Assembly (NCBI GenBank): GCA_947631905.1
Contig: CANRND010000007.1
Span: 16,077 to 80,076, forward strand
Length of the DNA: 64,000 nucleotides
From: an uncultured Clostridia bacterium
GTDB lineage: Bacteria > Bacillota > Clostridia > Christensenellales > Borkfalkiaceae
Direction: 5' to 3'
The notes beneath the pieces are model-generated. The model saw only the letters and a program-made list of their open reading frames with translations. It was not told the origin of the DNA and did no database searches. Both the position numbers and the translations under genes were made by a program. This document shows positions 44,839-51,747 of this stretch, one piece after another; the first letter of the stretch is position 1, and each line of letters starts with the position of its first letter.

Positions 44839-44879
44839 CATTGTAAGAATATTATATGAAATTTTTCGGAAAAAGTCAA
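44839..44879 (-). promoter_or_regulatory. Sigma-A promoter of the MATE gene with near-leaderless leader ORF
   Basis: Minus strand TTGACT (44879-44874), 17 nt, TATAAT (44856-44851). Nine nt later is ATG (44841), opening MRSLKGRKSSWVCALFLCKK in frame with MATE. Confidence 0.8.
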
Positions 44880-44888
44880 CCGAATTTA

Positions 44889-44922
44889 CGCGGGCGGCGG
44901 GCAATTTTTTCCGCCGCCCGCG
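44889..44922. other. GC-rich hairpin after the 163-residue paralogue gene
   Basis: CGCGGGCGGCGG/CCGCCGCCCGCG around a 10-nt loop, upstream of the MATE promoter. It may end transcription of the 44980-45471 gene, although no U-tract follows on that strand. Confidence 0.5.
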
Positions 44923-44979
44923 GCGAATTTTCCGAAAAATACGCTGATTTCGTGCCGATACGCCCCCCCTTTAATGCGC

Positions 44980-45471
44980 TCACGGACGGAAGACAAGTTC
45001 CAGATCGGTTTCCAAAATGGAACAATCGATCGTGTCCGCACCCGTTTCATCGGGGAAATACACAAGCCAACTTCCGTAACTCTTTTCCGGTTCGAGGATC
45101 GTCCCGACCATCCCTTTATGCACCCCGAATTTTGCATAGTTCTCTTTTTCGACCAACACTTTCACAGAGTCGTATTCCCGCAGATGTGTTTCCGTAAATC
45201 TTGTCTTTTTTGTGGGGTCTTGCGTTTTGAACCATTCCGCCGTGTCCAAAGCAGTCTCTTTGCAGTACGGTTTCCGGTAATATTCCAAATCGTCATTTCC
45301 CACCCATGCGAACGCATAATCTCCGAGGTCTTCCCGATTATAAAATATCACAAGACTGCGCTCCTCTCCCGTTTTCATGACCGTACCGAAACACCCCTTG
45401 TGAATGCCGCACTCTGCAAGCTCTTTCACTTCGTTTTTTAAGTGAATATCGTCTAATTCTTCCAGTTTCAT
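44980..45471 (-). CDS. DUF4926/KOW-like protein, tandem paralogue 2
   Basis: 163 residues with Shine-Dalgarno GGGGTGA. Two short beta-barrel-like halves repeat the pattern 'x-HKG-x-G-T': CGIHKGCFGTVMKTGEERSL and FGVHKGMVGTILEPEKSYGS, reminiscent of the small SH3/KOW-like DUF4926 domain, joined by an acidic, Tyr-rich linker. It is about 70% like the gene just upstream by eye and ends identically (ETDLELVFRP). No signal peptide. The function is unknown; DUF4926 proteins often sit in toxin or immunity neighbourhoods, but no toxin is visible here. Confidence 0.65.
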   Translation of the reverse strand: MKLEELDDIHLKNEVKELAECGIHKGCFGTVMKTGEERSLVIFYNREDLGDYAFAWVGNDDLEYYRKPYCKETALDTAEWFKTQDPTKKTRFTETHLREYDSVKVLVEKENYAKFGVHKGMVGTILEPEKSYGSWLVYFPDETGADTIDCSILETDLELVFRP

Positions 45472-45489
45472 TTTGTCACCCCAAAAACT

Positions 45490-45978
45490 TCACGGACGGA
45501 AGACAAGTTCCAGATCGGTTTCCGATATGGGACAGTCGATCGTATCCGCTCCCGTTTCATCGGGAAAAAATACAAGCCAACGCCCCTCGATCTTCTGCGG
45601 ATCGAGGATCGTCCCGACCATGTCTTTATGTACCCCGAATTTTGCGTAGTTCTCTTTTTCGACCAATACTTTCACCGAGTCATATTCCCGAAGATGTGTT
45701 TCTTCAAAACGAAGTTTTTTTGTGAAATCTTCGGTCGCCATTTTTTGCATCATCTCTTTTTTGATGTGATCGAGCAACTTTCTGTAATATTCAAGATCGT
45801 CATTATTCGCCCATGCGTAGGCATAATCCCCGAGATCTTCGGGATTATAAAAAAGGACAAGGCTTCGTTTTTCGCCCAATTTTATGATGACGCCCCTGCA
45901 ACCCTTGTGAATGCCGCACGCCGCAAGTTCTTCCACTTCGCGTTTCAAATGAACGCCGTCATACTCTTCCAATTCCAT
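45490..45978 (-). CDS. DUF4926/KOW-like protein, tandem paralogue 1
   Basis: 162 residues from ATG 45978 (GGGGGTGG upstream); the ORF-track start would overlap the hydrolase gene. It has the same two-half design as its neighbour: CGIHKGCRGVIIKLGEKRSL and FGVHKDMVGTILDPQKIEGR, with the acidic WANNDDLEYYRKLL linker. It differs most in the linker (IKKEMMQKMATEDF against KETALDTAEWFKTQ). It lies 18 bp from the second copy, so the pair arose by tandem duplication and is co-transcribed, probably from the upstream hydrolase promoter. Confidence 0.65.
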   Translation of the reverse strand: MELEEYDGVHLKREVEELAACGIHKGCRGVIIKLGEKRSLVLFYNPEDLGDYAYAWANNDDLEYYRKLLDHIKKEMMQKMATEDFTKKLRFEETHLREYDSVKVLVEKENYAKFGVHKDMVGTILDPQKIEGRWLVFFPDETGADTIDCPISETDLELVFRP

Positions 45979-46036
45979 TTTGCCACCCCCGTAAAAGCTG
46001 TTGAACAACTCCGCGTTTCCCGAAAATACGTTACTT

Positions 46037-46813
46037 TCACTCTCCATGCGTTGCATGCGCTTCCAAAAAGCGGACCGCCGCGCCGATTGCACGTTTGAGC
46101 GCATCGCCCGAAAAACCGTGTCCCGCGCCCGCGATCACGGTGAGCGCCGCCCGCTCCGCGCCGTATGCCTTTACCGCGCCGCCGATAACTTCTTTCGGCA
46201 CGATCATGTCGCGGTCCCCCCACACGATGCACACATCTCCCCGAAAATTCCCGATGACGGAAAACGGGTCGAGCGTCTGCACGGACCTTACGTATTCCGC
46301 GCCGACAAAATAGCCCATGAGCGGCGTTTCCCGTTCGGGCTTGCACCGCCAATCGGCGGGAATGTTGAGCGCGGGGAAGTAAAGCACGATCGCACGGACC
46401 CGCTCCCGTATCTCCTCATCCGCCGCCGTGAGCGCCGTCACCAACCCGCCCTGGCTGCCTCCGAAGAGAAAAAGACGGGTCTTATCCACCTGCACGAGCT
46501 TTTCCACGTCCGCGATCGCCGCGCAAAGGTCCTCTTTCATCGTGAACGGCGTGTAGGCGGAAGCCGTTCTCCCCTCGCTCGCGCCGTCTGTCTGCGCGCC
46601 GCAGAAGTCGAACGCATAGCACACGAAGCCGCGCCTTGAAAGCGCCGCGCACTCCGCGGAAAAATCGCCGCCGTGACCGTTGAAGCCGTGGCTGAAAATA
46701 ACGGCGGGATACTTCCCCCCGCCCTGCGGCTCCCAAAGCGTGCCGCAGAGAGTGATCCGCCGCCCCGCTTCGTCCGTATACTCCAACCGATGTTCCCTTT
46801 TTTGGATCTCCAT
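46037..46813 (-). CDS. Alpha/beta hydrolase (serine esterase/peptidase-like)
   Basis: 258 residues from ATG 46813. Core motifs are complete: the oxyanion-side strand YPAVIFSHGFNGHGGDF, nucleophile elbow LFLFGGSQGGL (Ser near residue 120), acid-loop Asp in VWGDRDMIVP and the terminal His in AGAGHGF. So unlike the protein at 3148 this enzyme should be active, most likely as a carboxylesterase of the BAAT/dienelactone-hydrolase group. The substrate is unknown. The message is predicted leaderless (TACAAT ends 6 nt before ATG). It heads an operon with the two DUF4926-like genes. Confidence 0.9.
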   Translation of the reverse strand: MEIQKREHRLEYTDEAGRRITLCGTLWEPQGGGKYPAVIFSHGFNGHGGDFSAECAALSRRGFVCYAFDFCGAQTDGASEGRTASAYTPFTMKEDLCAAIADVEKLVQVDKTRLFLFGGSQGGLVTALTAADEEIRERVRAIVLYFPALNIPADWRCKPERETPLMGYFVGAEYVRSVQTLDPFSVIGNFRGDVCIVWGDRDMIVPKEVIGGAVKAYGAERAALTVIAGAGHGFSGDALKRAIGAAVRFLEAHATHGE

Positions 46814-46819
46814 ACCCTT

Positions 46820-46848
46820 ATTGTAGCACAGCCCGCCGCGCAAGTCAA
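46820..46848 (-). promoter_or_regulatory. Sigma-A promoter giving a leaderless hydrolase mRNA
   Basis: Minus strand TTGACT (46848-46843), 17 nt, TACAAT (46825-46820), AAGGGT, ATG. +1 is on the start codon. Confidence 0.8.
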
Positions 46849-46912
46849 CGGGCAAACGTTTGAACCGCATGAGCTTCCGAAGAAGAAACCGCAAACGCCG
46901 CGTTGGCGGGAG

Positions 46913-46941
46913 TTGACTTTTGCTTGAAAATCTGTTACACT
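46913..46941 (+). promoter_or_regulatory. Sigma-A promoter giving a leaderless PflX-like mRNA
   Basis: TTGACT (46913-46918), 17 nt, TACACT (46936-46941), TCCCCT, ATG at 46948. +1 is on the start codon and there is no Shine-Dalgarno. Confidence 0.8.
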
Positions 46942-46947
46942 TCCCCT

Positions 46948-47808
46948 ATGGAATGTCATCTTTGCCCCGTGAACTGCGGGGCGGACAGAACGGCGCGGGC
47001 GGGGCGGTGCGGCGTTACGGGGCTGACCGTCGCAAAATACTATCTGCACCCGTTCGAAGAACCCTGCCTTTCGCCGAACGGCAAGAGCGGCACGGTGTTT
47101 TTCGGCGGATGCAATCTGCGCTGCGTGTTCTGCCAAAACTACGAGGTGAGCAGAGCGATGCGCGGCAGAAGCGTCACGCCCAAAGAGCTTGCCGAAATTT
47201 TCAAAGAGTTGGAAGAAATGGGGGCGGAGAACCTCGATCTCGTCACGCCCGACCACGTCTCCCCGCTCATTGCCGAGGCGCTTTCCCTCTATAAGCCGAA
47301 AATTCCCGTCGTGTATAATTCGAGCGGATACGCTCTCCCCGCCGCGCTCCGCGAGATCGACCCCTTGATCGACGTGTATCTGCCCGACTTCAAATTTTTC
47401 TCGCCCGAACTTTCGGAGCGGTACACTGGCAGACGGGACTACGGCGAGGTGGCCCGCGCCGCCCTCTCCTTTATGGCGCAAAAGCCGATCATATGGAGCG
47501 AAGACGGAAAATTGCTCTCGGGGATCGTGGCGCGGCACCTCGTTCTGCCGATGTGTACTTCCGATTCTCTGCGCGTTCTCGACGCGTTGAAAGAAATTCT
47601 GCCCGCGGGCGCGCCCGTCTCTCTCATGCGGCAATACACGCCGATGGCCGAGATTTCGGGCTTCCCCGAGCTGAACCGAAGAGTTACTTCCCGCGAGTAC
47701 CGCCGCGTGGCCGATCATGCCCTCGCGCTCGGCTTTTCGCCCCTCTACACGCAGGAAAAGGACAGCGCGGAGAAGAAATTCATTCCCGATTGGGACGACG
47801 GAACATGA
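46948..47808 (+). CDS. PflX-like radical SAM protein
   Basis: 286 residues from ATG 46948. The N terminus is MECHLCPVNCGADRTARAGR, a Cys-rich motif typical of the PflX group (COG1313-type), then GGCNLRCVFCQNYE, the radical-SAM CxxxCxxC (Cys near 55, 59, 62) that holds a 4Fe-4S cluster. PflX is often annotated as a pyruvate formate-lyase activating enzyme homologue, but no glycyl-radical enzyme lies nearby, so the substrate is unknown. Divergent from the hydrolase operon, 134 bp apart, and convergent with galE. Confidence 0.9.
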   Translation: MECHLCPVNCGADRTARAGRCGVTGLTVAKYYLHPFEEPCLSPNGKSGTVFFGGCNLRCVFCQNYEVSRAMRGRSVTPKELAEIFKELEEMGAENLDLVTPDHVSPLIAEALSLYKPKIPVVYNSSGYALPAALREIDPLIDVYLPDFKFFSPELSERYTGRRDYGEVARAALSFMAQKPIIWSEDGKLLSGIVARHLVLPMCTSDSLRVLDALKEILPAGAPVSLMRQYTPMAEISGFPELNRRVTSREYRRVADHALALGFSPLYTQEKDSAEKKFIPDWDDGT

Positions 47809-47817
47809 CAAATACAA

Positions 47818-47852
47818 GGCGCGGCGGCGGGCAATTTGCCCGCCGCCGCGCC
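47818..47852. terminator. Bidirectional terminator between the PflX-like gene and galE
   Basis: A 16-bp stem, GGCGCGGCGGCGGGCA with its complement around a short AT loop, at the point where the two genes converge. The U-tracts are weak. Confidence 0.7.
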
Positions 47853-47870
47853 GTATCGATCGGTTTTCGG

Positions 47871-48884
47871 TTACTCTCCGTAGCCGTCCGGATTGTTCTT
47901 CTGCCAGTTCCACTGGTCGCGGCACATCTTTTCGAGGTCGTACTCCGCACGCCAGCCGAGTTCCTTTTCCGCCTTTTCCGCCGAGGCATAGCAGGCGGCG
48001 ATGTCCCCCGCTCTCCGCGGCTTGATCTTGTAGGGAAGCTCCTTTCCGCACGCTTTGGAAAACGCCTTGATCATGTCCAGCACGCTGTATCCGACGCCCG
48101 TGCCGAGATTGTAGACATAAACGCCCGCCTTTTTAAGTTTTTCGATCGCCGCAACGTGACCGCGCGCGAGATCGACAACGTGGATGTAGTCCCTTACGCC
48201 CGTGCCGTCGGGAGTGGGATAGTCGTTGCCGAACACGCCGATCTCGGCAAGTTTCCCGCTCGCCACCTGCGCCACGTAGGGCATGAGATTGTTCGGGATT
48301 CCCTTGGGGTCCTCGCCGATCAGCCCGCTCTCGTGCGCGCCCACGGGGTTAAAGTAGCGCAAGAGCGCCACCGTCCAGCCGTTGTCCGCGGCATACACGT
48401 CGCGCAGGATGTTCTCCTGCATCACCTTTGTCGCGCCGTAAGGGTTTGTGGTCGGGTTAAGACGGGTCGTCTCCTTTAAGGGCAGTTCGGCGGGGTCTCC
48501 GTACACCGTTGCCGAGGAGGAGAACACAATCTTTTTCACGCCGAATTTTTGCATCGTTTCGAGCAGTACGAGGGTGGAAACGAGGTTGTTGTCGTAATAC
48601 GCCACGGGTTTTGCAACGCTCTCCCCCACCGCTTTGAGCCCCGCAAAGTGGATGACCCAATCGATCTCGTGCGCCGTGAAGATGAGTTCCATCGCGGCGC
48701 GGTCGCGCACGTCGTTCTCGTAGAACACGACCTGTTTGCCCGTGATCTTCTCCGCGCGGGAGATCGCCTCCCTGCTCGCGTTGGAGAGATTGTCCACGAC
48801 GATCACACAGTATCCCTTGTCCAAAAGTTCCACCACGGTATGCGAGCCGATGAAGCCCGCGCCGCCCGTCACCAAGATATTCAT
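47871..48884 (-). CDS. galE: UDP-glucose 4-epimerase
   Basis: 337 residues from ATG 48884 with Shine-Dalgarno AAGGAG. It interconverts UDP-glucose and UDP-galactose using NAD. It begins MNILVTGGAGFIGSH (NAD-binding glycine motif); catalytic Ser in VFSSSATVYG and Tyr/Lys in NPYGATK are present. Length is normal. It may feed galactose from the GH27 enzyme into metabolism or supply UDP-galactose for the cell surface; no galK or galT is in the window. Confidence 0.97.
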   Translation of the reverse strand: MNILVTGGAGFIGSHTVVELLDKGYCVIVVDNLSNASREAISRAEKITGKQVVFYENDVRDRAAMELIFTAHEIDWVIHFAGLKAVGESVAKPVAYYDNNLVSTLVLLETMQKFGVKKIVFSSSATVYGDPAELPLKETTRLNPTTNPYGATKVMQENILRDVYAADNGWTVALLRYFNPVGAHESGLIGEDPKGIPNNLMPYVAQVASGKLAEIGVFGNDYPTPDGTGVRDYIHVVDLARGHVAAIEKLKKAGVYVYNLGTGVGYSVLDMIKAFSKACGKELPYKIKPRRAGDIAACYASAEKAEKELGWRAEYDLEKMCRDQWNWQKNNPDGYGE

Positions 48885-48902
48885 ATTACACTCCTTTTTC
48901 CC

Positions 48903-48931
48903 ATTATAGCAGAAATGCGGAAAGATTGCAA
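48903..48931 (-). promoter_or_regulatory. Sigma-A promoter of galE
   Basis: Minus strand TTGCAA (48931-48926), 17 nt, TATAAT (48908-48903). The leader is about 12 nt and contains AAGGAG. Confidence 0.85.
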
Positions 48932-48973
48932 CCGAACGCAAGGGCAGAACGCATTCCGCGCAAAAGTTTTCGG

Positions 48974-49002
48974 TTGACTTTTTTCCGCTTTTCCGTTACA
49001 AT
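48974..49002 (+). promoter_or_regulatory. Sigma-A promoter of the ABC-F gene
   Basis: TTGACT (48974-48979), 17 nt, TACAAT (48997-49002). +1 is near 49009, giving a 164-nt leader. Confidence 0.8.
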
Positions 49003-49010
49003 GGACAAGG

Positions 49011-49142
49011 TCAGCCGTTGAGCCAATCGTCTTTGAGCTTTACAAGCTCTTTGGCGAGTTTTCCGCACTCGGCGGGCGAAGCGCCTTTCAAGCGCTCTTC
49101 GAGGGCGCGCACGGCGAAAAGCTGTCTGCATTTTTTCTTCAT
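49011..49142 (-). CDS. Possible 43-residue small protein antisense to the ABC-F leader
   Basis: ATG at 49142, ending at TGA 49013-49011. MKKKCRQLFAVRALEERLKG then ASPAECGKLAKELVKLKDDW is amphipathic and soluble-looking, but it has no Shine-Dalgarno and no promoter I can see. It may be chance. It is listed because it fills most of the ABC-F 5' leader. Confidence 0.25.
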   Translation of the reverse strand: MKKKCRQLFAVRALEERLKGASPAECGKLAKELVKLKDDWLNG

Positions 49143-49172
49143 ATTCTTAGTTTCGGAAGGCGGCGGAAAGTT

Positions 49173-51029
49173 ATGCTTCTCTCCCTCGAAAACGTCACGT
49201 TCGGCTATCTCGGCGTTCCCACGGTGGAAAACGTCTCTTTTTCTCTGCACGAAAAGGAGCGCGTGGGGCTTTTGGGCGGCAACGGCGCGGGAAAAACCAC
49301 CCTTTTGAAACTCATTTTGGGCGAACTTTCCCCCGACGGCGGCAACGTGTTCGTAAAGAGCGGGCTTCGCATCGGCTACCTTGCGCAGAGCGGCGGGTTC
49401 GAGTCGGACTCCACCGTGTACGAGGCGATGAAAGAGGTATTTGCGGAGGACGAACGGCTCATTTCCCGCCTTGCCGAAACGCAGGAGCAATTTGCCCGCG
49501 CCGCGGAAGCGGAACGCCCCGCCCTCTCTTCGCAGATCGAGAGCCTGCAAAAACGCATCGCCGCGCGGGACAGTTACCATACCGACGTGCGCATCCGCAC
49601 CGTTCTCGGCGGCATGGGGTTCGGGGAGATGTTCGATCAGACCGTTTCCACGATGTCGGGCGGGGAAAAGACGCGGTTACAGCTCTGCCGCCTCCTGCTC
49701 GAAGATCCCGAACTGCTCATTTTGGACGAACCGACCAACCACCTCGACGTAAAGACCCTCTTCTGGCTCGAAGACTATCTGCTCACCCTGAAAGGCGCGC
49801 TCCTCGTCGTCTCGCACGACCGCTATTTTTTGGACCGACTGACTTCGCGCACCCTCGAACTCGAAGGCAAAAAGGTGACCGCTTACAAGGGCAACTATTC
49901 CAAGTATAAAATTTTGAAAGAGGAGCGGTACAAAGAAGAACTCCGCGCCTACGAAAAACAGCAGGAAGAGATCGCAAAACTGCAAGGATATGTGGATAAA
50001 AACCTTGTCCGCGCGACCACCGCAAAGAGCGCGCTCTCCCGCATGAACAAGCTCGAACGCATGGAAGTTCTCGAAAAACCGGCTCCCCCGCCCGCGCCGC
50101 CGCGCTTCCATTTCGAATACGACGAACGGCCGTATGAAACCGTGATCTTCGCTCCCCGCTTCGACCTCTATGCCGAGGAAAAACTTCTGCTTAAAGACGC
50201 GTCGTTCACCCTCATGCGCGGGGAAAAGTGCGCGCTCGTGGGCGAAAACGGCACGGGAAAATCCACTCTCCTCAAATTTTTGAAGAAAGAAAGCGACAAA
50301 GTGCGGCACGCGAAGTTTGTGAAGATCGGCTATTATGACCAGGAGAACGCCGACCTCGACCCCGAGGAGCGGGTCCTCGACGCCTTTTGGGGGAAACATT
50401 CCCGCCTTACGCAAACGGACGCGCGAAAGGTTCTGGCGCAGGCGGGACTTTTTGCCGAAGACATGGAAAAGAAAGTGAAAGAGCTTTCGGGGGGACTTCG
50501 GGCAAAACTCTCGCTCGCGGTCCTCGAAGAGGAGCGCGCAAACGTCCTCTTTCTGGACGAGCCTACCAACCACCTCGACCTGCCCGCGCGCGAATCGCTC
50601 GAAGAAGGCCTGAAAAATTTCGGCGGCACCCTCCTCTTTGTCTCGCACGACAGGCGGTTCATCGAGGCGCTCGCGGATAAGATCGTTCTCATCGAAAACG
50701 GCAGGCTGAGGGTATTTGCGGGCAATTATGCGGCCTTTCTCGAAGAACAGCGAGCGCGGGAAAGCGCGCCCGCCGCAAAAAAGGAAGAGAAAGAAAAAAG
50801 CGCCTCCTACCGCAGCAGGGAGGAGCGCGCCAAAGAGGCGAGGACGAAACAGCGCACCAAAGAGATCGAAAGCCGCCTCGAAGCGCTCGAAGCGGAGGAA
50901 GAGGCGCTCAACGTATCGCTTGCGGAATGCGCGGCGGATTACCGCAAAGTGCGGGAGATCACCGCGCGTTTAGAAGAACTGCACGCCGAGTCGGACGCGC
51001 TCTACGCGGAATACGAAACGCTCATCTGA
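49173..51029 (+). CDS. ABC-F family ATPase (ribosome-associated)
   Basis: 618 residues, ATG with upstream GGCGGAAAG. Two ABC domains without TM segments: Walker A GGNGAGKTTLLK and GENGTGKSTLLK; signatures MSGGEKTRLQ and LSGGLRAKLS; Walker B LLILDEPTNHLD and VLFLDEPTNHLD. Between them is the interdomain linker (EKQQEEIAKLQGY...), and at the C terminus a charged coiled coil (about 520-618). ABC-F proteins act on the ribosome as translation factors or give antibiotic resistance. Nothing in the sequence fixes which subgroup; the C-terminal coiled coil is reminiscent of Uup/YkpA-like members. The 164-nt leader may be regulatory. Confidence 0.93.
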   Translation: MLLSLENVTFGYLGVPTVENVSFSLHEKERVGLLGGNGAGKTTLLKLILGELSPDGGNVFVKSGLRIGYLAQSGGFESDSTVYEAMKEVFAEDERLISRLAETQEQFARAAEAERPALSSQIESLQKRIAARDSYHTDVRIRTVLGGMGFGEMFDQTVSTMSGGEKTRLQLCRLLLEDPELLILDEPTNHLDVKTLFWLEDYLLTLKGALLVVSHDRYFLDRLTSRTLELEGKKVTAYKGNYSKYKILKEERYKEELRAYEKQQEEIAKLQGYVDKNLVRATTAKSALSRMNKLERMEVLEKPAPPPAPPRFHFEYDERPYETVIFAPRFDLYAEEKLLLKDASFTLMRGEKCALVGENGTGKSTLLKFLKKESDKVRHAKFVKIGYYDQENADLDPEERVLDAFWGKHSRLTQTDARKVLAQAGLFAEDMEKKVKELSGGLRAKLSLAVLEEERANVLFLDEPTNHLDLPARESLEEGLKNFGGTLLFVSHDRRFIEALADKIVLIENGRLRVFAGNYAAFLEEQRARESAPAAKKEEKEKSASYRSREERAKEARTKQRTKEIESRLEALEAEEEALNVSLAECAADYRKVREITARLEELHAESDALYAEYETLI

Positions 51030-51042
51030 CGATTGTGCGTAA

Positions 51043-51080
51043 AAAACCGAGGCTTTTCCGCCTCGGTTTTTCCTTTTTTA
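51043..51080 (+). terminator. Intrinsic terminator after the ABC-F gene
   Basis: Stem AAAAACCGAGGC/GCCTCGGTTTTT around TTTTCC, followed by CCTTTTTT. Confidence 0.92.
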
Positions 51081-51084
51081 GTAC

Positions 51085-51185
51085 TATGTCTGTCATAATC
51101 GCAATACTATGTCACGCATAATAACCGTGTTTATGTCTGACATAGTATTACTAAAAACGCAAGGCGTAGTATTATGTCACACATA
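51085..51185. repeat. Palindromic intergenic repeat array, TATGTCNNNCATA (4 copies)
   Basis: TATGTCTGTCATA (51085-51097), TATGTCACGCATA (51108-51120), TATGTCTGACATA (51132-51144) and TATGTCACACATA (51173-51185), spaced 23, 24 and 41 bp. TATGTCACGCATA and TATGTCACACATA are identical (or reverse-complement identical) to the two copies at 10374-10406. Confidence 0.8.
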
Positions 51186-51202
51186 GTATACTATATTTTG
51201 TT

Positions 51203-51616
51203 TTAATCGATGTTGATGGTTTTGGACACGGGCTTTTTTGGCTGCATCTTGGGAACGCTGAGGCTGAGGATCCCGTTTTCATACTTTGCTTTCACGTTTT
51301 CCTGCTCCACGTCCTCCCCCACGTAGTAGCTTCTGCGGCAGGACACTCTGCACTCCCTGCGCAGATAGCGCGCGTTCTTGTTCTCCTCTTTCTCCGCCTT
51401 TTCCGCACCGACGGTGAGATAGCCGTTTTCCAAAGAGACGCTGATCTCGCTCTTCTCAAAACCGGGAAGTTCGATTTCAAGCTCGTAGCTTTGGTCTGTT
51501 TCGCGGATGTCCGTGCGCATGCTGTCGAGCTTTTCGTCGTAGAACATGGGGCGGAAGAAGTCGTCGAGCGCGTCGAAAATGTCGTTTTGGGGTCTTGTCT
51601 GTAAATAATTTTTCAT
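51203..51616 (-). CDS. Hsp20 / alpha-crystallin small heat-shock protein
   Basis: 137 residues with Shine-Dalgarno GGAAAGGAG. The alpha-crystallin domain is complete: SYELEIELPGFEKSEISVSL, then the C-terminal GILSLSVPKM motif and a short extension. It is an ATP-independent holdase that binds unfolding proteins as oligomers. I see no CIRCE operator upstream, so heat control by HrcA is not supported by this sequence. Two Arg/Cys-rich stretches (RRECRVSCRRSYYVG) are slightly unusual. Confidence 0.95.
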   Translation of the reverse strand: MKNYLQTRPQNDIFDALDDFFRPMFYDEKLDSMRTDIRETDQSYELEIELPGFEKSEISVSLENGYLTVGAEKAEKEENKNARYLRRECRVSCRRSYYVGEDVEQENVKAKYENGILSLSVPKMQPKKPVSKTINID

Positions 51617-51710
51617 CCTTTTTTCTCCTTTCCCTTGCGGGAGTTTCTTTTCATCTTATTTATACCTCTTTTTCGAAGTTCTAAAACGATCGGAAAAAAA
51701 TTTCATAAAA

Positions 51711-51737
51711 AAAGGAGGGGCTCGCCCTCTTTTTTTG
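51711..51737. terminator. Bidirectional terminator upstream of the Hsp20 gene
   Basis: AAAAAAAGGAGGGGC/GCCCTCTTTTTTT-type hairpin with A- and T-runs on both sides; it terminates the minus-strand gene ending at 51748. Confidence 0.8.
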
Positions 51738-51747
51738 TGAAATTCCG

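Noticed and set aside
51617-51710. CIRCE or other heat-shock operator before the Hsp20 gene
   Set aside because: No TTAGCACTC/GAGTGCTAA inverted repeat is present.
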